Positions 1-9,245 of a stretch of 64,000 bases of DNA are shown here, piece after piece. The stretch's first letter is position 1. The number at the start of each line of letters is the position of its first letter. The notes beneath the pieces are model-generated. The model ran no database searches and was not told where the DNA came from. It worked only from the letters and a program-made list of their open reading frames with translations. The translations under genes and the position numbers were made by a program. Source of the stretch: Ichthyophis bannanicus (taxonomy: Eukaryota > Chordata > Amphibia > Gymnophiona > Ichthyophiidae); contig CM066036.1 in the NCBI GenBank assembly GCA_033557465.1, positions 586,107,574 through 586,171,573 of the forward strand. The letters run 5' to 3'.

Positions 1-402
1 ACCTCTTTCTTCAGTACTTCCCCAACTCAGATGACATCACATAACCAACCCCAGATCACACCTCCCTCTTCCCCCCCCACCCGTTAATCCCCTCCCTGCT
101 GTCTCAGGCTATTATCAAGCCGTCTCCTAGCCTGTAACATGCAAATGTTTATGCTAGCTATTTCTCATACCATGTTCGCGATGAATAGAGCTTAGTTGAT
201 GTTGTTCCTACCGTTATCAACCTGTATATAGTTCCATTATGTATATAGTTTACCTGTGCTCCATGTTCAACTCCCTGTTTAATGTAAGTGCAATGTGGAT
301 CTTCCCCATTGCACAATTTTTGTTACCTGTGAACCGCGCTGTTGGTAAATAGTGCGGTATAGAAAAAACTATAAATAAATAAAAATAAATAAAAATAAAT
401 TT
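1..402 (+). mobile_element. LINE 3' tail (L2/CR1 superfamily)
   Basis: Non-coding 3' end of a non-LTR element that enters from outside the window. It ends in a short GC-rich stem region containing 'tagtgcggtatag' followed by an (AAATA)n-type tail at 366-402. The same kind of ending ('cggtata...' then AAATA repeats) closes the SINE at 4135 and the L2-like LINE at 42629, which is why I place it in that group. The exact 5' limit of the fragment is not visible. Confidence 0.6.
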
Positions 403-1448
403 GTTGGAGGATGCTTGCTGGAGTCCCTAGCCTATAGTCCTTACCGGCATGGTGTCTGTCGAGCTTTCATGATGGAGAGCGAGAGCTGGAGCTGCTTGTG
501 ATGCTGGAGCCACCTGGTGCCTGTGATGGTGCTTGCACTTTGTGCCGGGACTGTCACTACTGCTGCTGTCAGAGCTCCTGCTGCGCCAATGCCTCCGTCT
601 AGTACCCCCGGCATCTCCAGTGTTCGCAGTGGCACTCCTGGTCCTTATGATGCCTCTGCACCATTTCTCTGTGCCAGTGATACCCTCCATTGTTGCAGTG
701 ATGCCGGTCAGGGCTGGCGAGGTTCCCTTCGGTGCCAACCAATGGGAGCAGAAGGGATGGAGCCCACAGTGTGATGATGCCAGTGAGGGGTGCTGAGGTC
801 AGTGGGGCATCCTCCAATTGGCGCCGGGGAGGAGGATATACTCCTGGAAGAGCCCTTGGCACTATGATAGTGCTGGGCCACATGGCCGGGAGAGCACGTG
901 TAGTCAGCATCCTGGATGACAGGGCCTTGGCCAGTCCCCGGGGCTTGCAGATGGAAGTGATCAGCAGTGGAAGGGCCCAGAAGCACATGGCTGAAGATGG
1001 GGGCCTTGGCAGGTGCATCCCGTGCCATTGCGCTCTTACTATGTCATGCCTTGTCATGCCTCGCAGTCCCTGGAATCCTCCGGAGGTGCGGTGAGTTCCA
1101 CATAGTCCCACAGCGTATGGCTGTGTGATTTTCTTGCTCGGGGGGATACTTTGGCACAGTGAGCATAGTCTATCTTGTGGCTCACTCTGGGGTGGCAGAT
1201 GCACCAGTCATGGATGTTCAAGTTGTTCATTTTTCACCCGCATACTGGACACTTTTTAAAACCAGGCTTAGGCATCCCTGCTGACTGTGAGGCTGTTCAT
1301 TTTTCTGATTCCATCTTCCTCTTCATTTCTTTACTTTATAGTTTAATTTTTTTTTTGGCGAGCAAATGGTCTGTCTTGCTGGCAAGATAGAAGAATTGAA
1401 ACTGAGCCAGCTAAGGACAGGTTGGAAGGTATGACTACCTTGGCATGT

Positions 1449-1474
1449 GCTCAGAAAGGTGTTCCTTTCTGAGC
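1449..1474. repeat. Perfect 11-bp hairpin
   Basis: GCTCAGAAAGG (1449-1459) and its exact reverse complement (1464-1474) are separated by the 4-base loop TGTT. No coding or repeat context explains it. It could be chance or part of an unknown repeat; the flanks do not extend the pairing. Confidence 0.6.
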
Positions 1475-2251
1475 TCAGGAGAGCACTTCTGTCCTTGGCG
1501 CCGTTGGATAACATCACGAGGTGTGGCTGATGCATCCTGCTTGTCCAAGGAGAACAAGAGAGCTATTGTGTCAACATGCTATAAGTGTGTTCTGTAGAGG
1601 ACTAACCTTATGCAAGCCAGCATTCTGCTAGCAACTTTGAGTTGAACAATGAGAACTCTCAGGTATCTGTATCTTGGTTACTTGCCGGTTTGTTTCCATA
1701 AGAAACAGCCACTTGTGGCAGATTGCTAGAAGGAAAAGCAGAGCTGGATTTCAGTGTAATATCCAGTTCTGGAGCAAGCTAGCTCATAGTTTGTTTCTGT
1801 TTTGAGAGTATTGAATGTTTGAAAGCAAGTTTGAAAGCCTTAAGTGAATATGTGGAGGCCAATTCCGAATGGGGCCTGTCCGGACGTCCAAAATCTGGAC
1901 GGGCCAGATTTGCACCAGATTCTGCCCCTGTGGGAGCTAGACGTTCCCGTGGCAGCAGAATCGGGCCTTAGACAGGCTGGACGTGCACCGATTCAGCGGG
2001 CCTGGACATGCAGTGATCACCCTGTCCAGCCCTCCCAATGCTCCGGCATGGAGCCTCGGTACTGCAGCGTCCCGTTGCCATGGCACCAGGACGCCATGTG
2101 GTAGCATTGGGGGGGGCCCCGACTGCCAAAATAGCCCTCCCTTCTGCCGCCCGAGCCTCGGCAGGAGATGCTAGGGCTGGTCCTTGGCTGTGGGCACCTC
2201 CTGGACACTGCATCGTGGGTTGAGGGGGCCTTGGTCTGATCACCGGCTTCA

Positions 2252-2290
2252 GTCTGACTTATTCCACCTCTGAGGTAGAATAAGTCAGAC
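2252..2290. repeat. 39-bp near-perfect palindrome
   Basis: Arms GTCTGACTTATTC (2252-2264) and GAATAAGTCAGAC (2278-2290) are exact complements. The interior also pairs: ACCTC with GAGGT around a central T. Only one internal pair (C/A) is broken. Pairing stops abruptly outside these coordinates. Confidence 0.85.
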
Positions 2291-2308
2291 GTGCATCCCT
2301 GATCCCCC

Positions 2309-2348
2309 GGATGTACAGGGCCGTAACCTGAATCGGCCCTGTACATCC
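2309..2348. repeat. Second hairpin, 15-bp perfect arms
   Basis: GGATGTACAGGGCCG (2309-2323) pairs perfectly with 2334-2348 around a 10-base loop. It begins 18 bp after the preceding palindrome, so the two make a tandem pair of cruciform-capable sites. Both may belong to the same fold-back repeat. Confidence 0.85.
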
Positions 2349-2600
2349 AGGTTGTGCGGCCTGCCCTTGCTCCACCCAGACTCCTCCTCTGGCCATCTCC
2401 TTTCCGCCCCCATCCAGGGCTCCATGCACAAAGCCGTTATATGTGCAGGGAGTTCCATGGGCAGAATCGGCACACAGTGGATAGTGGGGGCTGGGGGATG
2501 TATGTCTGAAACTTCCAGCTTTTTGACATCATGGTCTAACGGACTGCCAGAGTGCATCCTGAATTCCAGCCATAGCCGGTGCCAAGAGCTGTGACTAGGA

Positions 2601-3008
2601 CCCATCCCAAGGGGCGGGAATTAGGATGACTACCCAGGGTGCCAAGTTTTGAGCACCCACACTGCTACTTTGCGTTGTTCTGTGAGTATATGAGTATGAA
2701 AGGGAAGGGGGCACCAAAAATAACCTTTAGCTAGGGTGCCATTTCCAATGACTGCCCTGGATGTAACCATCAAAATGCCCAAAACCCGGTAAAATGGTAT
2801 TCAAATAAGGAGAAATTCAAAATAAGTGCAATACCGTAGATCCCCTCCTCAACCCGCTAAATATTTTTGTCGGGCATAAACCAAAAGAGGAAGAGAAACA
2901 CTCTTTTCCTCCCATATAGTACATGCCCCTTTTATTCATCCAAATGTTCTCATGATACGTTCTTCAAGAAACAAAAGTAAAGATAAGACCACACTTAGCT
3001 GATCAACC
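2601..3008. other. Non-coding region before the ribozyme-like motif
   Basis: No gene seen. From about 2820 the sequence is AT-rich and runs without a visible break into the hammerhead-like fold, so it may be part of the same non-autonomous element, but its left end cannot be set. Confidence 0.35.
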
Positions 3009-3052
3009 GCACGACGTGCACGTTTCGAGGCAAAAGCCCCTGTATCAGGTGC
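3009..3052 (-). ncRNA. Hammerhead-ribozyme-like fold, degenerate core
   Basis: Read on the minus strand, this 44-nt stretch has the layout of a minimal hammerhead. Stem I is GCAC/GUGC (3049-3052 with 3009-3012). The core begins CUGAU (3044-3048). Stem II is GGGGC/GCCUC closed by a UUUU loop. GAAA lies at 3023-3026. A 3-bp stem III ACG/CGU has loop UGCA, followed by C17 in a GUC cleavage triplet. The canonical CUGAUGA is replaced by CUGAUACA, so G8 and A9 are not conserved and self-cleavage is doubtful. Hammerheads of this short-stem-III kind are known in Penelope-like elements and amphibian repeats; assignment to a family here is inference. Confidence 0.6.
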
Positions 3053-3715
3053 TCCCGATGAAACTCAGTGTGTGCCCTCTATTCACATAACCATGGCAGT
3101 AGTGCAGCAGCTAGTATAAATAGGAGTAAAAAATATATCCTTCTCTTTCCATGGGGAGGGAAATCAGTCAGAGTAGTCAGTGCTGCAGGAGCATTTCTTC
3201 CAGGTGTCATGGATATATTCACTTAAGTAGCAGCTTTTCTAAAATAGCTACATACTTAACACATGTACAGTAAATCAGATTTTTACAAATGTAAATGGCA
3301 TCATACTCTTCTAAAATCACCTCCATAATGGCTCATCTCCTTACACCAACTCTAAAGAAATATGCTTTGAGCCTTATCTGAATGTTAGGATTATGCTTCC
3401 TCAGCACACAAAAAACAGGACTGGAACCACAATCAAGGGTTTCATCATAGGCATGCTAATACCTCAACCCACTCAACATTTCTACATGGACTACAGCTTT
3501 GAAAAGGCATGCCACTTCTCAAACGGCATCAGACTTACCCTTTTCCTGTGTTTCACGGCCACTTAAGAAATTCTGCACAATACCGTTTCCTTCACATAGC
3601 CTTAATCAGCTGGCAATTGCTGTACTTTCATATTACTTTGGGACTGTAGATTGGCCTTGTAAAGATCTTGAGAAATTGGAGGTACAAACAAGAAAAAAAA
3701 CCCCTTGCCTATGAG
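3053..3715. other. No gene recognised
   Basis: AT-rich non-coding sequence. The first part probably continues the element that carries the hammerhead-like fold. I see no coding region, RNA gene or clear repeat in the remainder. Confidence 0.4.
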
Positions 3716-4400
3716 CAGGGCCGGCCCGTCCATTGAGCAAGAATGTTTTTTGCACAGGGCCCCACGTTTCAGGGGGCCCCGCGCAAAAAACATCTTGCAT
3801 CAGCCCAACTAGGTTAAAAAAAAACACAAACCGGCTGCTGCTGCCGCTGTGGAGGAGTGGCCTAGTGGTTGGGGCAAGGTACTTCAGGCCGGAAGGTCGG
3901 GGGTTCAAATCCCACTAGAAGACAGCAACCTTGGGCCGGAAGGACTGGGGTTTCTAGTCCCACAGGTGCTCCTTGTGGTCTTGGGCAAGCCACTTAACCC
4001 TCCATAGCCCATGTTCCCTGTAAAAGAGTTATCTCCAAGTTATAATGCCCTGTTCAATGTAATTTCAGTTTGTTCAATGTAAACTGCACTGATGCAGAAT
4101 AGCACGGTATATAATAGAATGTAAATAAATAAATCGAGCATCCCGCGGGGGCCCCCCCTGCCCTGCAGAGTCTTCCATGCAGCCTCAGCGTCAGCTGTCA
4201 GAGCCACGCGAAGAGAGAGAGCTTCTCCTCTCGCGGCTCTGTTAATCTAGCCACAGGGCTGATGGGATTTCCCATCAGCCCCGCGGCGGGATTAACAGAG
4301 CCGCGAGAAAGGGGCCCCACGGGATGCTCGATTCTGCCGCTGCCATGGCGGCAGCGACAGCAGCAGCCAGTGTGTGTTTTTTTTTTAACCTAGCTGGGCG
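3716..4400. mobile_element. Palindromic hAT-like MITE, split by a SINE
   Basis: The left end reads CAGGGCCGGCCC, the style of hAT terminal repeats. Long inverted arms are present: about 3806-3850 matches the reverse complement of about 4345-4397, and 4136-4155 matches 4312-4331 with one mismatch. Inner palindromes include GGGCTGATGGGA and its complement near 4256-4281, and CGCGGCTCTGTTAATC near 4230 with its complement near 4300. The left arm is interrupted by the tRNA-derived SINE. The right terminal repeat is missing: the right arm runs straight into the G-rich minisatellite. Confidence 0.65.
3849..4135 (+). mobile_element. tRNA-derived SINE with LINE-type tail
   Basis: The head has RNA polymerase III promoter boxes in tRNA spacing: A box TGGCCTAGTGG at 3858-3868 and B box GGTTCAAATCC at 3902-3912. 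The tRNA-like part ends near 3925, followed by a body containing 'cttgggcaagccacttaaccc'. It ends with 'cacggtatataatag' and an AAATAAATAAAT tail, like the L2-type LINE tails in this window, so it was probably mobilised by such a LINE. It is not a functional tRNA gene: only the A and B boxes are tRNA-like. Confidence 0.8.
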
Positions 4401-7040
4401 GATGGGGGGGGGAAGGGGGTTAGGACTGGTAATGGGCTATGGGGGGGTTAGGACTGTTAATAGGCTACGGGGGCTAAGACTGGAAATGGGCTGATAGGGG
4501 GGTTAGGACTGGAAGTGGGCTGATGGGGGGGGTTAGGACTGGTAAGGGGCTGGGGGGTGCTAAGACTGGAAGTGGGCTGATGGGGGCTTATAACTGGTAA
4601 TGGGCTATGGGGGGCTAGGACTGGAAATGGGCTGATGGGGTTAGGACTGGAAGTGGGCTAATGGGGGGGTTAGAACTGGTAATGGGCTATGGGGGGGCTA
4701 ATACTGGAAGTGGGCTGAGGGGGGGGTTATGACTGGAAGTGGGCTTATGGGGGTTACGACAGGTAATGGGCTGTGGGGGGGCTAAGACTACAAGTGGGCT
4801 GATGGGGGCTTATAACTGGTCATGGGCGATGGGGGGCTAGGACTGGAAATGGGCTGATGGGGTTAGGACTGGAAGTGGGCTAATGGGGGGGTTAGAACTG
4901 GTAATGGGCTATGGGGGGGCTAAGACTGGAAGTGGGCTGATGGGGGGGTTAGGACTGGAAGTGGGCTGAGGGGGGTTAAAATAGGTAATGGGTTGTGGGG
5001 GGCTAAGACTACAAGTGGGCTGATGGGGGGCTTATGACTGGTAATGGGCTATGGGGGGGTTAGGACTGGAAGTGGGCTGATGGGGGGGTTAGGACTGGTA
5101 ATGGGCTATGAGGGGGCTAAGACTGGAAGTGGGCTGATGGGGGTTTACGACACGTAATGGGCTGAGGGGGTTCTAAAGATACAAGAGGGCTGATGGGGGG
5201 CTTATAACTGGTAACGGGCCACGGGGGGGCTAGGACTGGAAGTGGGCTGATGGGGGGATAGGACTGGAAGTGGGCTGATGGGGGGTTAGGACTGGTAATG
5301 GGCTATGGGGGGCTAGGACTGGAAATGGGCAGATGGGGGTTAGGACTGGAAGTGGGCTGATGGGGGGTTAGGACTGGTAATGGGCTATGGAGAGGCTAAG
5401 ACTGGAAGTGGGCTGATGGGGATTATGACAGGTAATGGGCTGTGGGGGGGGGGCTAAGACTACAAGTGGGCTGATGGGGGGCTTATGACTGGTAATGGGC
5501 TATGGGGGCTAGGACTGGAAATGGGCTGATGGGGGGGGTTAGGACTGGAAGTGGGCTGATGGGGGGGTTAGGACTGGTTATGGGCTATGAGGGGGCTAAG
5601 ACTGGAAATGGCCTGATGGGGGGTTATGACAGGTAATGGGCTGTGGGGGGGCTAAGACTACAAGTGGGCTGATGGGGGGTCTTATAACTGGTACTGGGCT
5701 ATGGGGGGCTAGGACTGGAAATGGGCTGATGGGGGGGTTAGGACTGGTAATGGGCTATGGGGGGGCTAGGACTGGAAATGGGCTGATGGGGGGGGTTAGG
5801 ACTAGAAGTGGGCTGATGGGGGGTTAGGACTGGTAATGGGCTATGGAAAGGCTAAGACTGGAAGTGGGCTGATGGGGGTTACGACAGGTAATGGGCTGTG
5901 GGGGGGGCTAAGACTACAAGCGGGCTGATGGGGGCTTAGGACTGGTAATGGGCTATGGGGGGGCTAGGACTGGAAATGGGCTGATGGGGGGATAGGACTG
6001 GAAGTGGGCTGATGGGGGGGTTAGGACTGGTAATGGGCTATGGGGGGCTAAGACTGGAAGAGGGCTGATGGGGGGCTATGACAGGTAATGGGCTGTGGGG
6101 GGCTAAGACTACAAGTGGACTAATGGGGGGCTTAGGACTGGTAATGGGCTATGGGGGGCTAGGACTGAAAGTGGGCTGATGGGGGGTTAGGACTTGTAAT
6201 GGGCTATGGGGGCAGGGGGCTGACAGGAACTGGGCTGATGGGGGGCATTAGGACTGGTAATGGTCTGATGGGGGGTGAGGACTGGTAATGGACTGTGGGG
6301 GGGGGTAAGACTGAAAATGGGGTGATGGGGGTTAGGACTGATAAGACTGAAATGGGGTGATGGGGGGTTAAGACTGAAAATGGGCTGATGGGGGTTAGGA
6401 CTGGTAATGGGCTATGAGTGGGCTAGGACTGTTAATGGGATGGGGGGTTGCTAGGATTGGAAATGGGCTGAGTGGAAGGGGGGCTTGAACTGCAAATAGC
6501 TGATGGGGACAGGGGCTTGGAATGGAAATGGGCTGAGTGGAAGGGGGGCTTGAACTGCAAATAGCTGATGGGGAGGGGGGCTTGGAATGGAAATGGACTG
6601 TGAGGGGAGGGAGCTAGGACTGGAAATGGGCTGAGTGGGGGGGCTAGGACAGGAAATAGGCTGATGGAGGGGCTAGGATAGGACTGGAAATGGGCTGTTG
6701 GGGGGTGCTAAGGTTGGAAATGGGCTGTGGTGGGGGCTTGAATTGAAATGGACTCATGGAGGGGCTAGAACTGGAAGTAGGCTCATGGGGGGTTTGGGTT
6801 GGAAATGGGCTGAGTGGAGGGGAGCTAGGACTTGACATGGTCTGATGGTGGGGCTAGGAAAGGACTAGAAATGAGCTGATGGGGGGCTGGGATTGGAAAT
6901 GAGCTGAAGGAGGGACTCAGATAGGACTGAAAATGGATGAGGGAGCTAGGACTGGAAATGGGCTGTTGGTGGAGCTAGGATAGGATTGGAAATGGGCTGA
7001 TGGGGGGCTAGGACTGGAAATGGGCTGATGCAGGGACTAG
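4400..7040. repeat. G-rich minisatellite, about 28-bp units
   Basis: Roughly 2.6 kb of tandem units of about 27-29 bp of the form gggctgatgggggg-ttaggactggaag. Several subtypes alternate: 'ctgatg...ggaagtggg', 'ctatg...ggtaatggg', and a rarer 'ctgtg...gactacaag' type. The rare type recurs near 4790, 5010, 5178 (variant), 5460, 5656, 5911 and 6106, about every 6-10 units, which shows higher-order copying. Units diverge after 6200. Every unit carries a run of 4-9 G, so the G strand has strong quadruplex potential. The open frames here are by-products of the repeat and are not genes. Confidence 0.9.
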
Positions 7041-7431
7041 AAGGGAGCAGATGCTGGGGGAGGATTAGAATGGGATGGAGCTGGGAGAGTGAAATGGAGC
7101 GGGAAAAATATTTTGTGTGGGAGGGAAGACAAATCTACAATTGGCCGGATATTGGGAGAGTAAGTGGGGATTGAGGATGGAGGAGTAAATTTTGAGTGGA
7201 TGAAATAGGAATGAGGAAAGAGCAAAAGGAGAAAGATTAGTATGTTAAAGCAGATGTAGAGAGAGAATGGAAAAAAACTAGAAGAGAGAAGAAAGGACAA
7301 ATGGACAGCAGATGGAGAGTTAGCAGAAGACATAAAGAAACTAGAAGAAAGTGGCTGGAACAATTGTAACTGAAAAAAATGCACAAAAGGTAGAAAAATA
7401 TCTCTTTATTTTGAATTTATTAACTGGAATA
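7041..7431. other. Purine-rich spacer, no gene
   Basis: G/A-rich sequence with imperfect short repeats ('agaagaga', 'gatggaga') between the minisatellite and the LTR-like segment. The pyrimidine-rich complement gives an open frame, but composition alone explains it. Confidence 0.5.
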
Positions 7432-7514
7432 TGTCAGCTCTGGGAAATGTGCATCATTAACGTCTGCGCTTTGTTTAGTACAAGAGGAAATTAATTTATA
7501 GTTTTATTTCTACA

Positions 7515-8567
7515 GTGTTGTGCATTCCAAGTTTGGCTTTTGGGGTTCCCAGTTTAATTATTGTCTTCCTGTTTCTAAATTGTGATTCCTTGTTTGGTGA
7601 TGGTCTATGTTCTGCACGTGTAACTTGTGATAGGGCTGAAGCTAGTGAAGCTCTGGATTTGAAAAAAAACGCTGTCTTTCACAAAGCAGCTGACTTGCAG
7701 GAGCTGCAGTTGCATAGCAACACAGCTAGAGGGAGCAGGCACAAACCTGCAGAGGCTGAGCAAACACACCCAAGTACTGATTATGCAGGGACTAATCAGA
7801 TGCATCTGAAGAGCAGGCCAGGAAACTCAAGAGGAGAACGGCTTTATAAGCAGGGAGCTGCAGCCAGACTGAGGCGGGGAGAAAGAGGAGAAGAAGCCAG
7901 GATCCAAGGGAGAGAGACTCCAGGAGAAGCCAGGATCCAAGGGAGAGAGACTCCATGCCTAGAGGGAGGCCTGAGCTCACCAGAAGGATTGAGAAAGGAA
8001 CTTAAAGGTACTGGAAGGAAAGGTCCTGACAGTGGAATCCCCCATACTGAGAAGCAGAGAGGCCTGGATTCGTTACCTGGCCGTCCCAAGCTTCAGGGAC
8101 GACAAGCAGTGCCCAGGAGACTCACAGAAACAGTCTGTAAAGGAGACCGTATCCAAGGAAGGGTACCTGGTAAGGAAAATACCAGCAGCACCGACTTCAG
8201 GAAGCCAAGGTACAGCGGTACTTTAATTCTAAAAAGAGACTTAGCTCCTAGAAGGGCTTTTGAATCAGATAACCATTCTGAGAGGAAGGAAAGAAGGCAG
8301 GAGTTCTGGAAGCCACGCCATAGAGGCCTAAGAACAAGCCATGCTTCCTACTTGAAAAACCTTGAACAGCCCAGCTGGAGGATAGGTGAAGGAAATACTC
8401 ATTTGCACACTATAGCAGCCAGGGAGAGCTCAAATACAGGAGAAAGCACAGATGAGCTGGAACCTATGCAAGTGGAGCCTGAGGATTTAGAAGCATTGTC
8501 ACAGGAGGAATTAATGGACTGCTCTATTTGTGTTGCGGGAAGCCTTGAGTCACTCCCAGAGCTATAG
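7515..8567 (+). CDS. 350-codon ORF inside the LTR-like segment
   Basis: I recognise no known domain. The N-terminus has a hydrophobic stretch (about residues 10-25). The body is rich in Arg, Lys, Glu and Gly and contains a direct repeat of EARIQGRETP (about residues 126-146). The C-terminus turns acidic and ends with a Cys pair (MDCSIC about 15 residues from the end). The frames inside the gypsy LTRs at 9624-10606 and 19683-20468 share the charged composition and a short acidic M-x-C-type tail, and stop at the same distance (about 380 bp) from the LTR end. That supports an LTR-encoded frame, but weak similarity and repetitive codons leave open that it is non-coding. Confidence 0.35.
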   Translation: MLCIPSLAFGVPSLIIVFLFLNCDSLFGDGLCSARVTCDRAEASEALDLKKNAVFHKAADLQELQLHSNTARGSRHKPAEAEQTHPSTDYAGTNQMHLKSRPGNSRGERLYKQGAAARLRRGERGEEARIQGRETPGEARIQGRETPCLEGGLSSPEGLRKELKGTGRKGPDSGIPHTEKQRGLDSLPGRPKLQGRQAVPRRLTETVCKGDRIQGRVPGKENTSSTDFRKPRYSGTLILKRDLAPRRAFESDNHSERKERRQEFWKPRHRGLRTSHASYLKNLEQPSWRIGEGNTHLHTIAARESSNTGESTDELEPMQVEPEDLEALSQEELMDCSICVAGSLESLPEL

Positions 8568-8781
8568 TTTACCAGAACATGCACTAACAATGATTTTGCT
8601 TACATTGAGCTAAAGGAGAGCTGGTTTATTTGTTTCACTCTGAAGTTCAGAAAACCCTTTATATTCTACAAGGAACTGTGAAGCCTGTAACAGTTTTACT
8701 TGTTTAATAACACTTTGGCACAAACCTGAAAATAAGGAAACTTTACTTTTGTTACTTAGCGAACCTCAGTGTTAAAAGGGA

Positions 8782-8787
8782 AATAAA
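8782..8787 (+). terminator. AATAAA polyadenylation signal of the LTR-like segment
   Basis: AATAAA followed by 'agctttttgcttaccctc', 215 bp after the stop codon of the internal frame. The gypsy LTR carries AATAAA at a similar place (minus strand, near 9400), which supports the LTR reading. Confidence 0.5.
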
Positions 8788-8956
8788 AGCTTTTTGCTTA
8801 CCCTCTACTTGGCATCTACAACTCATTTCTATAAGGAGAAAGGACTACAAGGACTAAGGTACATCTGGCCCAAAAGAGTCTTTTACTTCTACAATTGATT
8901 TAAATGCACAACCTGCCCCTGCAGCCACTGGCCACCAGGGGGGGGGGGTGGTGACA

Positions 8957-9245
8957 AACTGAGCTGAGGTATTCTGTTTATATAATTCCTATTTGACATT
9001 GCCACTTGTTCTCTTTCCCCAGTAGGTCATGTATTGTTATTCTCTGAAATGTATTGGTTTAATATTTGCAGTGTTGCCTTTTGATAGGTAGAGTATGGTG
9101 CTTTGTGAGTCCTGGTAGTGCTGTTAGGATATGGTGGGTTTGCTATGGGTTCTAAATGGGCAGTGTTTGTAGTAGTTCCTAATGTGCCTGACTGTTGGTA
9201 CTGGATTATAGTAATGTAGAAATCTTTTAGTCTTTCTTTATCCAT
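8957..9245. other. Flank of the gypsy insertion, no gene
   Basis: AT-rich sequence with no recognisable feature. Its last four bases, CCAT (9242-9245), are repeated at 20689-20692 and are the left target-site duplication of the gypsy element. Confidence 0.6.

Larger units (their letters stand above)
403..2600. other. Unrecognised region, no supported gene
   Basis: About 2.2 kb of moderately GC-rich sequence with many short overlapping frames on both strands. None has a recognisable domain or a consistent coding pattern. The notable content is three strong hairpins, listed separately. The part from about 1850 to 2600 is CpG-rich and may be an old repeat, but I cannot name a family. Confidence 0.5.
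7432..8956 (+). mobile_element. Probable solo LTR of a gypsy-type element
   Basis: The segment begins TGTCA (7432) and ends TGACA (8956), the same termini as the gypsy LTRs at 9246-10627 and 14310-20688. It is similar in size (1.5 versus 1.4 kb) and in layout: a long open frame, then about 385 bp of non-coding sequence with an AATAAA signal, then the TGACA end. No convincing target duplication is visible, and no primer-binding site or internal coding region follows. I therefore call it a solo LTR of a different family on inference from layout. Confidence 0.5.

Noticed and set aside
427..1204. Overlapping 60-200-codon frames on both strands
   Set aside because: No domain, no consistent frame and GC-rich composition that lowers stop frequency; treated as non-coding.
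3849..3925. tRNA gene
   Set aside because: A and B boxes are present, but there is no proper cloverleaf and it continues into a SINE body with a LINE tail.
4400..7040. Open frames and possible CRISPR-like repetition
   Set aside because: Continuous tandem array without spacers; frames are translations of the repeat unit. Not CRISPR and not genes.
7515..8567. Host gene with a signal peptide
   Set aside because: No splice structure or homology seen, and the frame lies between LTR-like termini; kept only as a tentative LTR-embedded frame.
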